Assembly: GCA_002256535.1 (NCBI GenBank)
Contig: NMUJ01000029.1
Location: 1-10,576, forward strand
Direction of reading: 5' to 3'
Length of the DNA: 10,576 nucleotides
DNA from: Caldifarciminota bacterium 4484_18
Lineage (GTDB): Bacteria > Hydrothermota > UBA3073 > NMUJ01
Shown here: in pieces, positions 1-6,172 of the stretch
Layout of the letters: each line of letters begins with the position of its first letter
How positions within the stretch are numbered: position 1 is the first letter of the stretch
Position numbers and translations under genes: made by a program
The notes under the pieces: model-generated
What the model saw: the letters and a program-made list of their open reading frames with translations, nothing else
Told to the model about the DNA's origin: nothing
Databases searched by the model: none

Positions 1-1619
1 GTAGTTGTCGGTTCGATAAATAATGGACGGAACCACCCTATCTGTAAGGTATCATCCCATACCCAATAACTGCTGGGTGCGGACCCAAAATACGCTACTG
101 CACCCTTATCTTCTGCACGTGTCCAGGTTTCGGCAAAACATTCTGGATAACTGAAATTACCGGTAACGCAGGCATGCCCTATGACGAATGGATATTTGTC
201 GAGATTTTCCAACGCATATACCTGAGATTGCGAGAATGGTGGGCCCGCCCACCCTGTTGTACTGCCATGCCCAGTGTACAGTGCTAATGTTCTACCCTCG
301 TTGATCGCAGTAGCTATGGGGGTACCCGACTGGTAATACCAATACAGTGAGTCACATATCACCCCATGCTCACGTGCTATCGCCATACAGACGTTACAGA
401 TGTATTCAACTTCGTGATGATGCCCCCCATCATCGATGTATTCAACTTCGTGATGATGCCACCCATCATCTGATGTCATGAAGTACATCCTACCAAGCCA
501 TTCCGTACCTTGTGTCCACAGGTTACGTTCGTACTCAACAAGCTTATCCACCATAACATCGATATGCGCATCAGTAGACCCCGAGAACCTACCATAGAAT
601 ATATCAGGTATAAAATCCTCACCATCCACCGTAAAGTAGTACAGATCAGTCACGTACCCGGTCTCATCACCTGTATGTGCAGGTATCTGGCCAACATCAC
701 CCACTAACAAACAGAACGTAGGGGGTATATCCCAATCCTCATACGCATCCTGTATATAGTTGGTGATATTTTGTACGGTAGCACCACCCGGTATGTCTGA
801 GGTTTTTGTCACTGTTACGTGAAATCCCTTCTTCTTTTTCCACTCAACCAACGGCTGTATGTTATCGTAGAAATCGTCATATACGATGATGAGGTAACCC
901 ACCGGCAGTGGTGGTACACCTTTGATGGGTTCATAGTTTACGATCACCTTCTTCAGGATAGCATCAAAATACGGTGATACGTAACGCTCCCTCCGTACCC
1001 TGGTATAGTTCAGGTCAGCACCTGTGAGTATCAGCTTGATGGTCACTTTCTTCACGATCTTAAGTGTATTTTTAGCGGGATTGTATTGCACCGGCGTGAT
1101 ATCCAATCTCACGTAGCGTACACCTCTTATTGCACCGATTTCACCTAACTCACATACCTTATCGGGGAAATACTTATCGCTTGTATACGCTATAACATCG
1201 TACTCGAACGGCATATTCTCTTCAGCACCCGGTAGCTTAGGTACTGGAGGTTGTACCGGATATATTGGATATTTCAGCCCCAACTCTTCAAGCGAATATT
1301 CAGCTACTTCCATATTTAGTAGCTTGACCTTCACATCAGCAGCTTCGGGTATACTCACAAGCTTACGTATAAGCGGTAGTTCAGGTCTACCTATCGTACC
1401 TGTTACACCTGTACCTCCATACAAACGGGTAAACCTACCAGCTTTGGTATCCACATATTCGTACTTGAGCCCTGGAACTTCAACCTCTAACACAACCTCA
1501 CTCATATCTGACTTGACGAGCATAACCTCCATCGAAGATACTGGCTTATCAGCTAATGGGATCCACCCTCCCAAAGGACTACTTGTGATGACAAAGGATA
1601 TCAAAACGAACCATCCCAT
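1..1619 (-). CDS. Gingipain-like cysteine peptidase (C25 family), N-terminal part, cut by window edge
   Basis: The minus-strand frame is open from ATG 1619 to base 1, giving 539 codons with no stop seen. Residues 1-20 are hydrophobic (begins MGWFVLISFVITSS) and suggest a signal peptide, although the n-region lacks a positive charge. Residues about 40-230 look like a C25 propeptide. The catalytic domain begins near residue 240 (GYLIIVYDDF). The likely catalytic dyad is His451 in YTGHGS and Cys484 in GHACVTGNF. Their 33-residue spacing equals that of His211/Cys244 in gingipain RgpB, which is strong support. The protein is probably secreted or surface-exposed, and a C-terminal sorting domain may lie outside the window. 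An in-frame 36-bp tandem duplication gives two 12-residue copies (residues 384-407). The start is fixed by a strong Shine-Dalgarno site and an in-frame stop just upstream. Family assignment is confident; the substrate is unknown. Confidence 0.88.
   Translation of the reverse strand, partial: MGWFVLISFVITSSPLGGWIPLADKPVSSMEVMLVKSDMSEVVLEVEVPGLKYEYVDTKAGRFTRLYGGTGVTGTIGRPELPLIRKLVSIPEAADVKVKLLNMEVAEYSLEELGLKYPIYPVQPPVPKLPGAEENMPFEYDVIAYTSDKYFPDKVCELGEIGAIRGVRYVRLDITPVQYNPAKNTLKIVKKVTIKLILTGADLNYTRVRRERYVSPYFDAILKKVIVNYEPIKGVPPLPVGYLIIVYDDFYDNIQPLVEWKKKKGFHVTVTKTSDIPGGATVQNITNYIQDAYEDWDIPPTFCLLVGDVGQIPAHTGDETGYVTDLYYFTVDGEDFIPDIFYGRFSGSTDAHIDVMVDKLVEYERNLWTQGTEWLGRMYFMTSDDGWHHHEVEYIDDGGHHHEVEYICNVCMAIAREHGVICDSLYWYYQSGTPIATAINEGRTLALYTGHGSTTGWAGPPFSQSQVYALENLDKYPFVIGHACVTGNFSYPECFAETWTRAEDKGAVAYFGSAPSSYWVWDDTLQIGWFRPLFIEPTT
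399..470. repeat. 36-bp tandem duplication inside the C25 peptidase gene
   Basis: Bases 399-434 and 435-470 are direct repeats of 36 bp that differ at one base (C at 425, A at 461). Read on the minus strand they encode DDGWHHHEVEYI followed by DDGGHHHEVEYI, so the single difference is Trp to Gly. Each unit also contains an inverted repeat, GATGATG-N5-CATCATC, which could form a small hairpin and favour replication slippage. The length is a multiple of three and the frame is kept. Confidence 0.95.
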
Positions 1620-1749
1620 AATACCTCCTTACACCCTGTATCACCCTTATTTTTAAAATATGATACGCTACACACTCTTAAAACTATCAATTTTGGTCTT
1701 ATGTCAATATATTGAGTTGATGATTGTATGATTTGGTTATTTTAAATCG
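1620..1749. promoter_or_regulatory. AT-rich divergent spacer with candidate promoters
   Basis: This 130-base spacer separates the divergent C25 peptidase (minus) and lipoprotein (plus) genes, so it should hold both promoters. For the minus gene, TTGACA occurs at 1707-1702, with a weak TTTTAA box at 1683-1678 after 18 bases. A second pairing is TTGATA (1690-1685) with TATCAT (1665-1660), but its 19-base spacer is long. For the plus gene only weak matches are visible, such as TTGAGT near 1713 with a poor -10 box 17 bases on. No operator or riboswitch-like structure was recognised. The promoter boxes are inference from consensus only. Confidence 0.35.
1623..1630 (-). promoter_or_regulatory. Strong ribosome binding site of the C25 peptidase gene
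   Basis: On the minus strand the bases read AAGGAGGT, followed by three bases and the ATG at 1619. This is a nearly full anti-Shine-Dalgarno match. An in-frame TAA lies just upstream of the ATG, so this site decides the start. Confidence 0.8.
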
Positions 1750-2460
1750 ATGAAGAATTTATGGCCCATAGTAATAATAATGCTGATTTTTATTGCATGC
1801 CAACCCCCTCATTATGAAGGAGTAAACATAGAGCGTATACCATGGACGCAAGTTGAGCACTCCAATTACGATATAATACGCCATGATACAGTCATCGGCA
1901 GCATGTCCACCACTATAGAGAGCATAGGTGGTGGCTATAAGATTACCAGTCTGGTAAACATCAGAGAAGATACGGTCACCTTACGTGATAGCACATATCT
2001 TGTGCTCGATAGTTTGCTTAATCCACTCCTATGTCATAAATATTTGACAGGTAGCAAGACCCCGCTGCTTGTTGAGGCCCAATATGGTACATCAAAAGTC
2101 GTCGTGCGAATGGTACCATCCACCGGATCGCGTGAACGTACCCTCCGTATAAGGCGTCCCATATATGATAACGAGGAGATCTACCACCTATTACGTACCA
2201 TACCTTATCACACAGGTTATGAAGCACGCTTTTACCTGATGAGCACATTTGCAGCACGGTTTGTACCCGTAAGTATCGAGGTATGTGATACCGAGCCCGT
2301 AACCCTATCGTACGGGGTTAAGGAGGGTATCAAAATCCGCTTACGTGTGAACCGTACCAGTCACTACTTCTGGTACGAAGCCAACCCCCCACATAGGATG
2401 TTGAAATACCATAATAAATGGACGAATGTGATATTACTTCACAAACGTGACACACTATAA
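1750..2460 (+). CDS. Predicted lipoprotein of unknown function, possibly DUF3108-like
   Basis: This is a 236-residue protein and the only well-supported plus-strand gene here. It starts MKNLWPIVIIMLIFIACQPP: one Lys, a hydrophobic stretch and Cys17 in an imperfect lipobox (FIAC, with Phe where Leu is usual). It is therefore probably lipid-anchored in the cell envelope. The mature part appears rich in beta strands and has no catalytic motif I can name. The pattern of a short repeat-like 'DTVIGSMSTTIES..GGGYKI', a central 'LDSLLNPLL' and 'LLRTIPYHTGYEARF' resembles DUF3108-type envelope proteins, but this is a weak resemblance. No good Shine-Dalgarno site precedes the ATG. The gene is divergent from the C25 peptidase and its end overlaps the convergent HAD gene by six bases. 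It is real as a gene; its function is open. Confidence 0.75.
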   Translation: MKNLWPIVIIMLIFIACQPPHYEGVNIERIPWTQVEHSNYDIIRHDTVIGSMSTTIESIGGGYKITSLVNIREDTVTLRDSTYLVLDSLLNPLLCHKYLTGSKTPLLVEAQYGTSKVVVRMVPSTGSRERTLRIRRPIYDNEEIYHLLRTIPYHTGYEARFYLMSTFAARFVPVSIEVCDTEPVTLSYGVKEGIKIRLRVNRTSHYFWYEANPPHRMLKYHNKWTNVILLHKRDTL

Positions 2461-3183
2461 CATACGTAGAAATTGCAATATTTGCCTAATATCAGCAATC
2501 TGTGGCGGTTCGTCAGATGTAGGGGGTGAATATCTTTCGACCCATGGATGTCTGTAATACAAAGTTTGCATACCCATAGACTTTGCACCTACTATGTCTG
2601 TCTGCCAGTTATCACCCACAAACAGCAACTCACCCGGCGGTATCGCTAATACATCAAATAACCGTTGATAAAAACTGGGGTCAGGTTTACGTCTACCGAA
2701 TTCATCCGAAAACAGTGTCACCTTAAACATGTGTAATATGTCGAACCTATCCATTATCTTACGCAAAATATAGCCATGTGATGTATTACTCAATATAGCG
2801 AGCACGTAGTTGCTACTCTTGAGTTGCTCCAACGTCTCTTTGGTATTGGGTAAGAGTAGCATTGGCACCTCTAATAACGTATCATCATATATCTTTTGTA
2901 AACTCGATAATATCTCACGTGTGGGTATCAACCCAGGTAACCGCTGCACGATGAGTTTGGCAATCTCCCACGAATCGACTTCACGGTTGGTTGCTGAGCG
3001 TTCCGCTTCGGCTTCGTGTTCAGCTTCCTTCAACGTGTTGTAGATCGACCGTTCCGTGTACTTGTTATTGAATAGCTTTCTGATACGAGTAACCCGCAGG
3101 TTTATCAACCGCTCAACGCTATTGGTCCCATATGTCATCAACGTATGCCACAGGTCGAACACTATGCCACTAATTTTCATCAT
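2455..3183 (-). CDS. HAD-superfamily hydrolase (subfamily IA, haloacid dehalogenase/phosphatase-like)
   Basis: The 242-residue protein has all four HAD motifs. Motif I is DLWHT, with the nucleophile Asp10 and Trp12 in place of the second Asp. Motif II is LSNTS (Ser132), motif III has Lys166 in GRRKPDP, and motif IV is GDNWQTD (Asp191, Asp196). A helical cap of about 75 residues (about 20-95) lies between motif I and the core, as in subfamily IA. The FDLWxTL variant of motif I is common in uncharacterised HAD proteins, and the substrate cannot be read from it. It is the last gene of the minus-strand run, 69 bases after the heptosyltransferase. The sequence GGAAG at 3194-3190, six bases before ATG 3183, supports the start. 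It could supply the heptose 7-phosphatase step missing from this cluster, but it is not of the GmhB/HisB-like type. Confidence 0.85.
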   Translation of the reverse strand: MMKISGIVFDLWHTLMTYGTNSVERLINLRVTRIRKLFNNKYTERSIYNTLKEAEHEAEAERSATNREVDSWEIAKLIVQRLPGLIPTREILSSLQKIYDDTLLEVPMLLLPNTKETLEQLKSSNYVLAILSNTSHGYILRKIMDRFDILHMFKVTLFSDEFGRRKPDPSFYQRLFDVLAIPPGELLFVGDNWQTDIVGAKSMGMQTLYYRHPWVERYSPPTSDEPPQIADIRQILQFLRML

Positions 3184-3252
3184 ACAGAGCTTCCACTACA
3201 GCATAATAAAATAACGGTACCACGATGTGTAAATATTTGCAGATTACCCTAT

Positions 3253-4341
3253 TTAGGTCAATTTCGTCAAACATTCCATAACCTTTTCAATAGAGATGGC
3301 TTCCATACAAGGAAATGTTGGGTTACTGGGGTTATATTTAGGGTGTGAACACCGAAATTCGCGCCACGCATAATTAGTATAGCATGGTGCACACGGCAAG
3401 TCGCTCGTTACGATGCATGCATTCGCTGTCCATGGTGCCACTTGGTAGGTAGCAGTTACACCGAAAAGTCCTATCACCCGTACATTCAATGCAGCCCCCA
3501 GGTGCGTTACCCCTGAATCGTTTGCTATCAATAAGCCAGTACGTTCTATGAGTGCCGCCACCTGCAATATAGATAAGCCAGAAATTGGCAAAATCCGTTT
3601 ACCAAGCTCGTCTCCGAAGTCACGTTCCAACATTGGACGTTGCCATTGTTCCTCAGGCCCCAAGTTAAACAGTATATTATACCCCTCTTCTAACAACATG
3701 TGAATAAGCTCTCTAACCCACCACCATGGCAATAATCTCTTCTCACTACCCTTTTTGATTTTCGATGATCCATTATGAAAGTAAACAGATTTATCAGAAA
3801 GCTTCATACTCTGCCAGAAATCATTTGCCCAATTCCTGATATCTGTGGGTAGGGTGAGTTCAAGCTTTACGTTGTCCGGATTGAATTGTATACCGAGTGG
3901 GGTTAACAGCCGCAAGTTGTTTATGACGTTGTGGTTAGTGAGTTCCATCCGCACCAAATGCGTATTCAATAAATGTAACTCCCTTATGTAACCCGATTCA
4001 AACCCGTTCGCTATCCGCATTTTGGCACCACACAAATATGCGACGATGTGGTAGTGTTTGGGGTATGATGGATATATTGTGATCGACAAATCGTAACCTC
4101 GTGGTCTTATTTCTTTCAATATAAAATTAATAGATGCACGCACTCCCTTTTTAAGGAAAGGAAAATAAAATACAGTATCAATGTGGGGATTAACTTTGAG
4201 CACTTCGTAGCTACCTCTCTGCATTGTGAGTGCCTCTATCGTTGCGTGCGGCAAACTTTTACGTAAATGTTCCATCATAGGTGTAGCCATCAGTGTGTCA
4301 CCGATACCTGGTAACGAGAGTATCAATATCCTTTTGAACAT
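3253..4341 (-). CDS. Glycosyltransferase family 9 (ADP-heptose:LPS heptosyltransferase type)
   Basis: The 362-residue length is normal for GT9 enzymes, which transfer heptose from ADP-heptose to lipid A-core or other surface glycans on the cytoplasmic side of the inner membrane. The N-terminal half opens with KRILILSLPGIGDTLMATP, where Asp15 in the GIGD loop matches the catalytic Asp of WaaC-type enzymes. The C-terminal donor-binding half has ISGLSILQVAALIE and the signature ANDSGVTHLGAA (Asp275), followed by VIGLFG. A cysteine set near the end (Cys317, 320, 331, 345, then MEAISIEKV) matches the CxPC...C...CM pattern often seen in this family. ATG 4341 lies two bases after the kinase stop codon, so the two are almost certainly co-transcribed. 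The preceding genes for ADP-heptose precursors support heptose as the donor. Which residue it acts on is unknown. Confidence 0.88.
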   Translation of the reverse strand: MFKRILILSLPGIGDTLMATPMMEHLRKSLPHATIEALTMQRGSYEVLKVNPHIDTVFYFPFLKKGVRASINFILKEIRPRGYDLSITIYPSYPKHYHIVAYLCGAKMRIANGFESGYIRELHLLNTHLVRMELTNHNVINNLRLLTPLGIQFNPDNVKLELTLPTDIRNWANDFWQSMKLSDKSVYFHNGSSKIKKGSEKRLLPWWWVRELIHMLLEEGYNILFNLGPEEQWQRPMLERDFGDELGKRILPISGLSILQVAALIERTGLLIANDSGVTHLGAALNVRVIGLFGVTATYQVAPWTANACIVTSDLPCAPCYTNYAWREFRCSHPKYNPSNPTFPCMEAISIEKVMECLTKLT

Positions 4342-4343
4342 GT

Positions 4344-5102
4344 TTAACTTAATATCTCATCTACAGTCACTGTAGCTACACCCAATTTTGACACCACTGT
4401 CCCGGCAGCTTTATTAGCAAGCCGTACAGCTTCTATCAGGTTACCCGTCCTCTTATAACCCCATACCAATGCAGCAATAAACGTATCACCAGCACCCGTC
4501 ACATCGTATACTTCACGACGTTCAGCCGGCACATGTACAATACCGTCCTTGCTAATCAGAGTAGCACCCTTCTCACTACGGGTGATGACGAGATTTGATT
4601 GCAATTTATCATACAACATACGGCCAGCTTCCTCCACAGTGCGGTCATCATTTGCCACCGGTCTATTCAGTATACTACATACCTCTCTGATGTTTGGCTT
4701 TATAAGGAAACTATTTTTATTAGGGAATATAGCATCCCAACATTTATCTTCTATAGGCAGACGTAATTCACGATCCACTCGTAATAATTGCTGTCTATAG
4801 GGTAATGCCACATATCGTTCCTTAAGTGTGGTGATACGATCTTTGGCTAATGGGATAAAATTTATGCCAACCCGTTTGCATAGGGTTTGAACTAATCTAC
4901 CCTCATCATCGTCACCTACAGCTCCAACAAGTGTAACCTCCTCATGTAATGTGACGAGATTCATGGCAACATTACCTGCACCACCTAAGTTATGTGATAC
5001 TTCACTCACTCCCAAAATAGGTACGGGAGCTTCAGGATTGATACGGTCAACCGTACCGAAGACAAACCTATCAAGCATCACATCACCTACAATTAACACC
5101 AT
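4344..5102 (-). CDS. rfaE1: D-glycero-beta-D-manno-heptose 7-phosphate kinase (HldE N-domain type), internally shortened
   Basis: This is a PfkB/ribokinase-fold kinase that would add phosphate at C1 of heptose 7-phosphate. The N-terminal signature (GDVMLDR, INPEAPVP, NLGGAGNVAMNL), the central QQLLRVDRE and the C-terminal ITRSEKGA and DVTGAGDTF (catalytic base Asp206) are all clear. From ATG 5102 it has 252 residues, against about 315 for the family. The loss is internal: only about 22 residues separate RVDRE from IKPN, so the usual block with SDYxKG and DPKG is absent. The frame is intact across the junction (about 4713-4754), so this is a clean deletion or a divergent short form, not a frameshift. 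Activity is doubtful. The start rests on GGAGG four bases upstream; ATG 5120 in the same frame is an alternative. It overlaps the upstream nucleotidyltransferase gene by 20 bases. Confidence 0.82.
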   Translation of the reverse strand: MVLIVGDVMLDRFVFGTVDRINPEAPVPILGVSEVSHNLGGAGNVAMNLVTLHEEVTLVGAVGDDDEGRLVQTLCKRVGINFIPLAKDRITTLKERYVALPYRQQLLRVDRELRLPIEDKCWDAIFPNKNSFLIKPNIREVCSILNRPVANDDRTVEEAGRMLYDKLQSNLVITRSEKGATLISKDGIVHVPAERREVYDVTGAGDTFIAALVWGYKRTGNLIEAVRLANKAAGTVVSKLGVATVTVDEILS

Positions 5103-5568
5103 AAGGCCTCCGAATCTCATCAATAATCGATGTTGTTGAATATCCCTCAACTAATGGAACGATAACAACTTTACCACCAAATTGTTTCACGATCGGGGTT
5201 TCTGGCAATTCATCTTCGTGATAATCACCACCCTTCACATGTACATCAGGCTTTATGAGTTTGATTAACTCCACTGGTGTATATTCATCAAACGGTACGA
5301 CAATATCGACAAACTTTAATGCATCGACGACCGCCAACCGCGATTCGAGTGGCATCACTGGCCGGGGTTCACCTTTGATCTTACGTACGGAGGTGTCAGA
5401 ATTAATACCTACGATTAAAATATCACCATAATGTTTGGCCTGTCTCAGGTATTCCACATGCCCCTTATGAAGTATATCAAAACATCCGTTTGTAAACACA
5501 ATACGGTTACCTGTGGCCCTCAACTGTTGAATTAATTTCACAAGAACGTTCCTGTCACTAATTATCAT
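5083..5568 (-). CDS. rfaE2: D-glycero-beta-D-manno-heptose 1-phosphate adenylyltransferase (HldE C-domain type)
   Basis: This stand-alone cytidylyltransferase-fold enzyme of 161 residues would convert heptose 1-phosphate and ATP to ADP-heptose. It shows VFTNGCFDILHKGHVEYL with the HxGH nucleotide-binding motif (His34, His37), then GINSDTSVRKIKG.PRPV, the VKGGDY segment and the late EGYSTTSII motif. All match the C-terminal domain of HldE. In enterobacteria kinase and transferase are fused kinase-first; here they are separate genes, transferase first. ATG 5568 overlaps the gmhA stop by 11 bases. In-frame GTG codons at 5571 and 5595 are possible, but they would extend the protein beyond the family's usual N-terminus. 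No good Shine-Dalgarno site is visible, so translation is probably coupled to gmhA. Confidence 0.9.
   Translation of the reverse strand: MIISDRNVLVKLIQQLRATGNRIVFTNGCFDILHKGHVEYLRQAKHYGDILIVGINSDTSVRKIKGEPRPVMPLESRLAVVDALKFVDIVVPFDEYTPVELIKLIKPDVHVKGGDYHEDELPETPIVKQFGGKVVIVPLVEGYSTTSIIDEIRRPYGVNCR
5107..5111 (-). promoter_or_regulatory. Ribosome binding site of the heptose-phosphate kinase gene
   Basis: The minus strand reads GGAGG, four bases before ATG 5102, inside the end of the upstream nucleotidyltransferase coding region. It favours the start at 5102 over upstream in-frame candidates at 5120 and 5150. Confidence 0.7.
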
Positions 5569-6139
5569 CACCAAAGAAATAGCGTTCCACAGCACCTGCT
5601 ATACTATGGTATATAACAACGTGACATTCCTGTATGTGAGGCGTACAATTTGATGGCACAATAAGTGCTATATCAACGAGCTGCTTGAGCTTGCCACCAC
5701 CTTTACCTAATAACGCCGCGGTTTTGATACCCATTTTACGGGCAACTTGTGCCGCTTCCAATAAATTAGGTGAATTACCAGACGTGGATATCAAATATAG
5801 TAAATCACCCTCTTTGCCAAGCGATTCCACTTGATGAGCAAAAACCCGCTCATACCCATAGTCATTAGCTAATGCAGTAAGTGTAGACGTATTTGTGGTG
5901 AGTGCCACCGCTGGTAAGCCACGCCTATCTTTCATAAACCTACCCACGAGCTCGGCTACAAAATGTTGTGCATCAGCCGCCGACCCACCATTACCTGCGA
6001 CCAATATTTTGTTACCATTTTCGATTGTAGCAATTGTCATGTCTATTACTCTCTGTAGCAACTCTATATTCTCGCGTATGAACTCCAACTGTAGGTTACG
6101 TGAAGCTTCAAAATACTCCTTAAGATATTTATGCCACAT
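5558..6139 (-). CDS. gmhA: Sedoheptulose 7-phosphate isomerase
   Basis: GmhA is a cytosolic SIS-domain enzyme that makes D-glycero-D-manno-heptose 7-phosphate, the first step of ADP-heptose synthesis. From ATG 6139 the protein has 193 residues, against 192 in E. coli. The SIS signature is complete: VAGNGGSAADAQHFVAEL and ISTSGNSPN. The residues that match the zinc ligands known from the family are present with correct spacing: His59 and Glu63 (HFVAE) and Gln170 and His178 (IQECHVVIYH). A helical N-terminal segment precedes the core, as usual. The frame also opens at TTG 6172, directly after the fusA stop, which would add 11 residues. ATG was chosen for length agreement; neither start has a convincing Shine-Dalgarno site. 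It follows fusA without a gap big enough for a promoter. Confidence 0.93.
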   Translation of the reverse strand: MWHKYLKEYFEASRNLQLEFIRENIELLQRVIDMTIATIENGNKILVAGNGGSAADAQHFVAELVGRFMKDRRGLPAVALTTNTSTLTALANDYGYERVFAHQVESLGKEGDLLYLISTSGNSPNLLEAAQVARKMGIKTAALLGKGGGKLKQLVDIALIVPSNCTPHIQECHVVIYHSIAGAVERYFFGDDN

Positions 6140-6172
6140 TTTAGAAAATTGTGGTATAGCCGTATTTGTCAA

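Noticed and set aside
399..470. Repeat pair considered as a CRISPR array
   Set aside because: The two units are directly adjacent without spacers, lie in frame inside a peptidase gene, and have no cas genes nearby.
510..707. Plus-strand open frame of 65 codons
   Set aside because: It is a shadow of the C25 peptidase coding strand with no recognisable features.
1324..1656. Plus-strand open frame of 110 codons
   Set aside because: It lies opposite the C25 peptidase, whose minus-strand frame has clear family motifs and a strong ribosome binding site. It shows no recognisable domain.
3184..3252. Gap between heptosyltransferase and HAD genes as an RNA gene or terminator
   Set aside because: I saw no stable hairpin, T-run or RNA family signature; only a GGAAG ribosome site near the HAD start.
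4344..5102. Frameshift as the cause of the short kinase
   Set aside because: The frame is continuous on both sides of the gap, and only about 22 codons exist between the flanking motifs, so the missing block is not present in another frame.
5569..5595. Upstream GTG starts for the nucleotidyltransferase gene
   Set aside because: They lie deeper inside gmhA and add residues not typical of the family; ATG 5568 is the simpler start.
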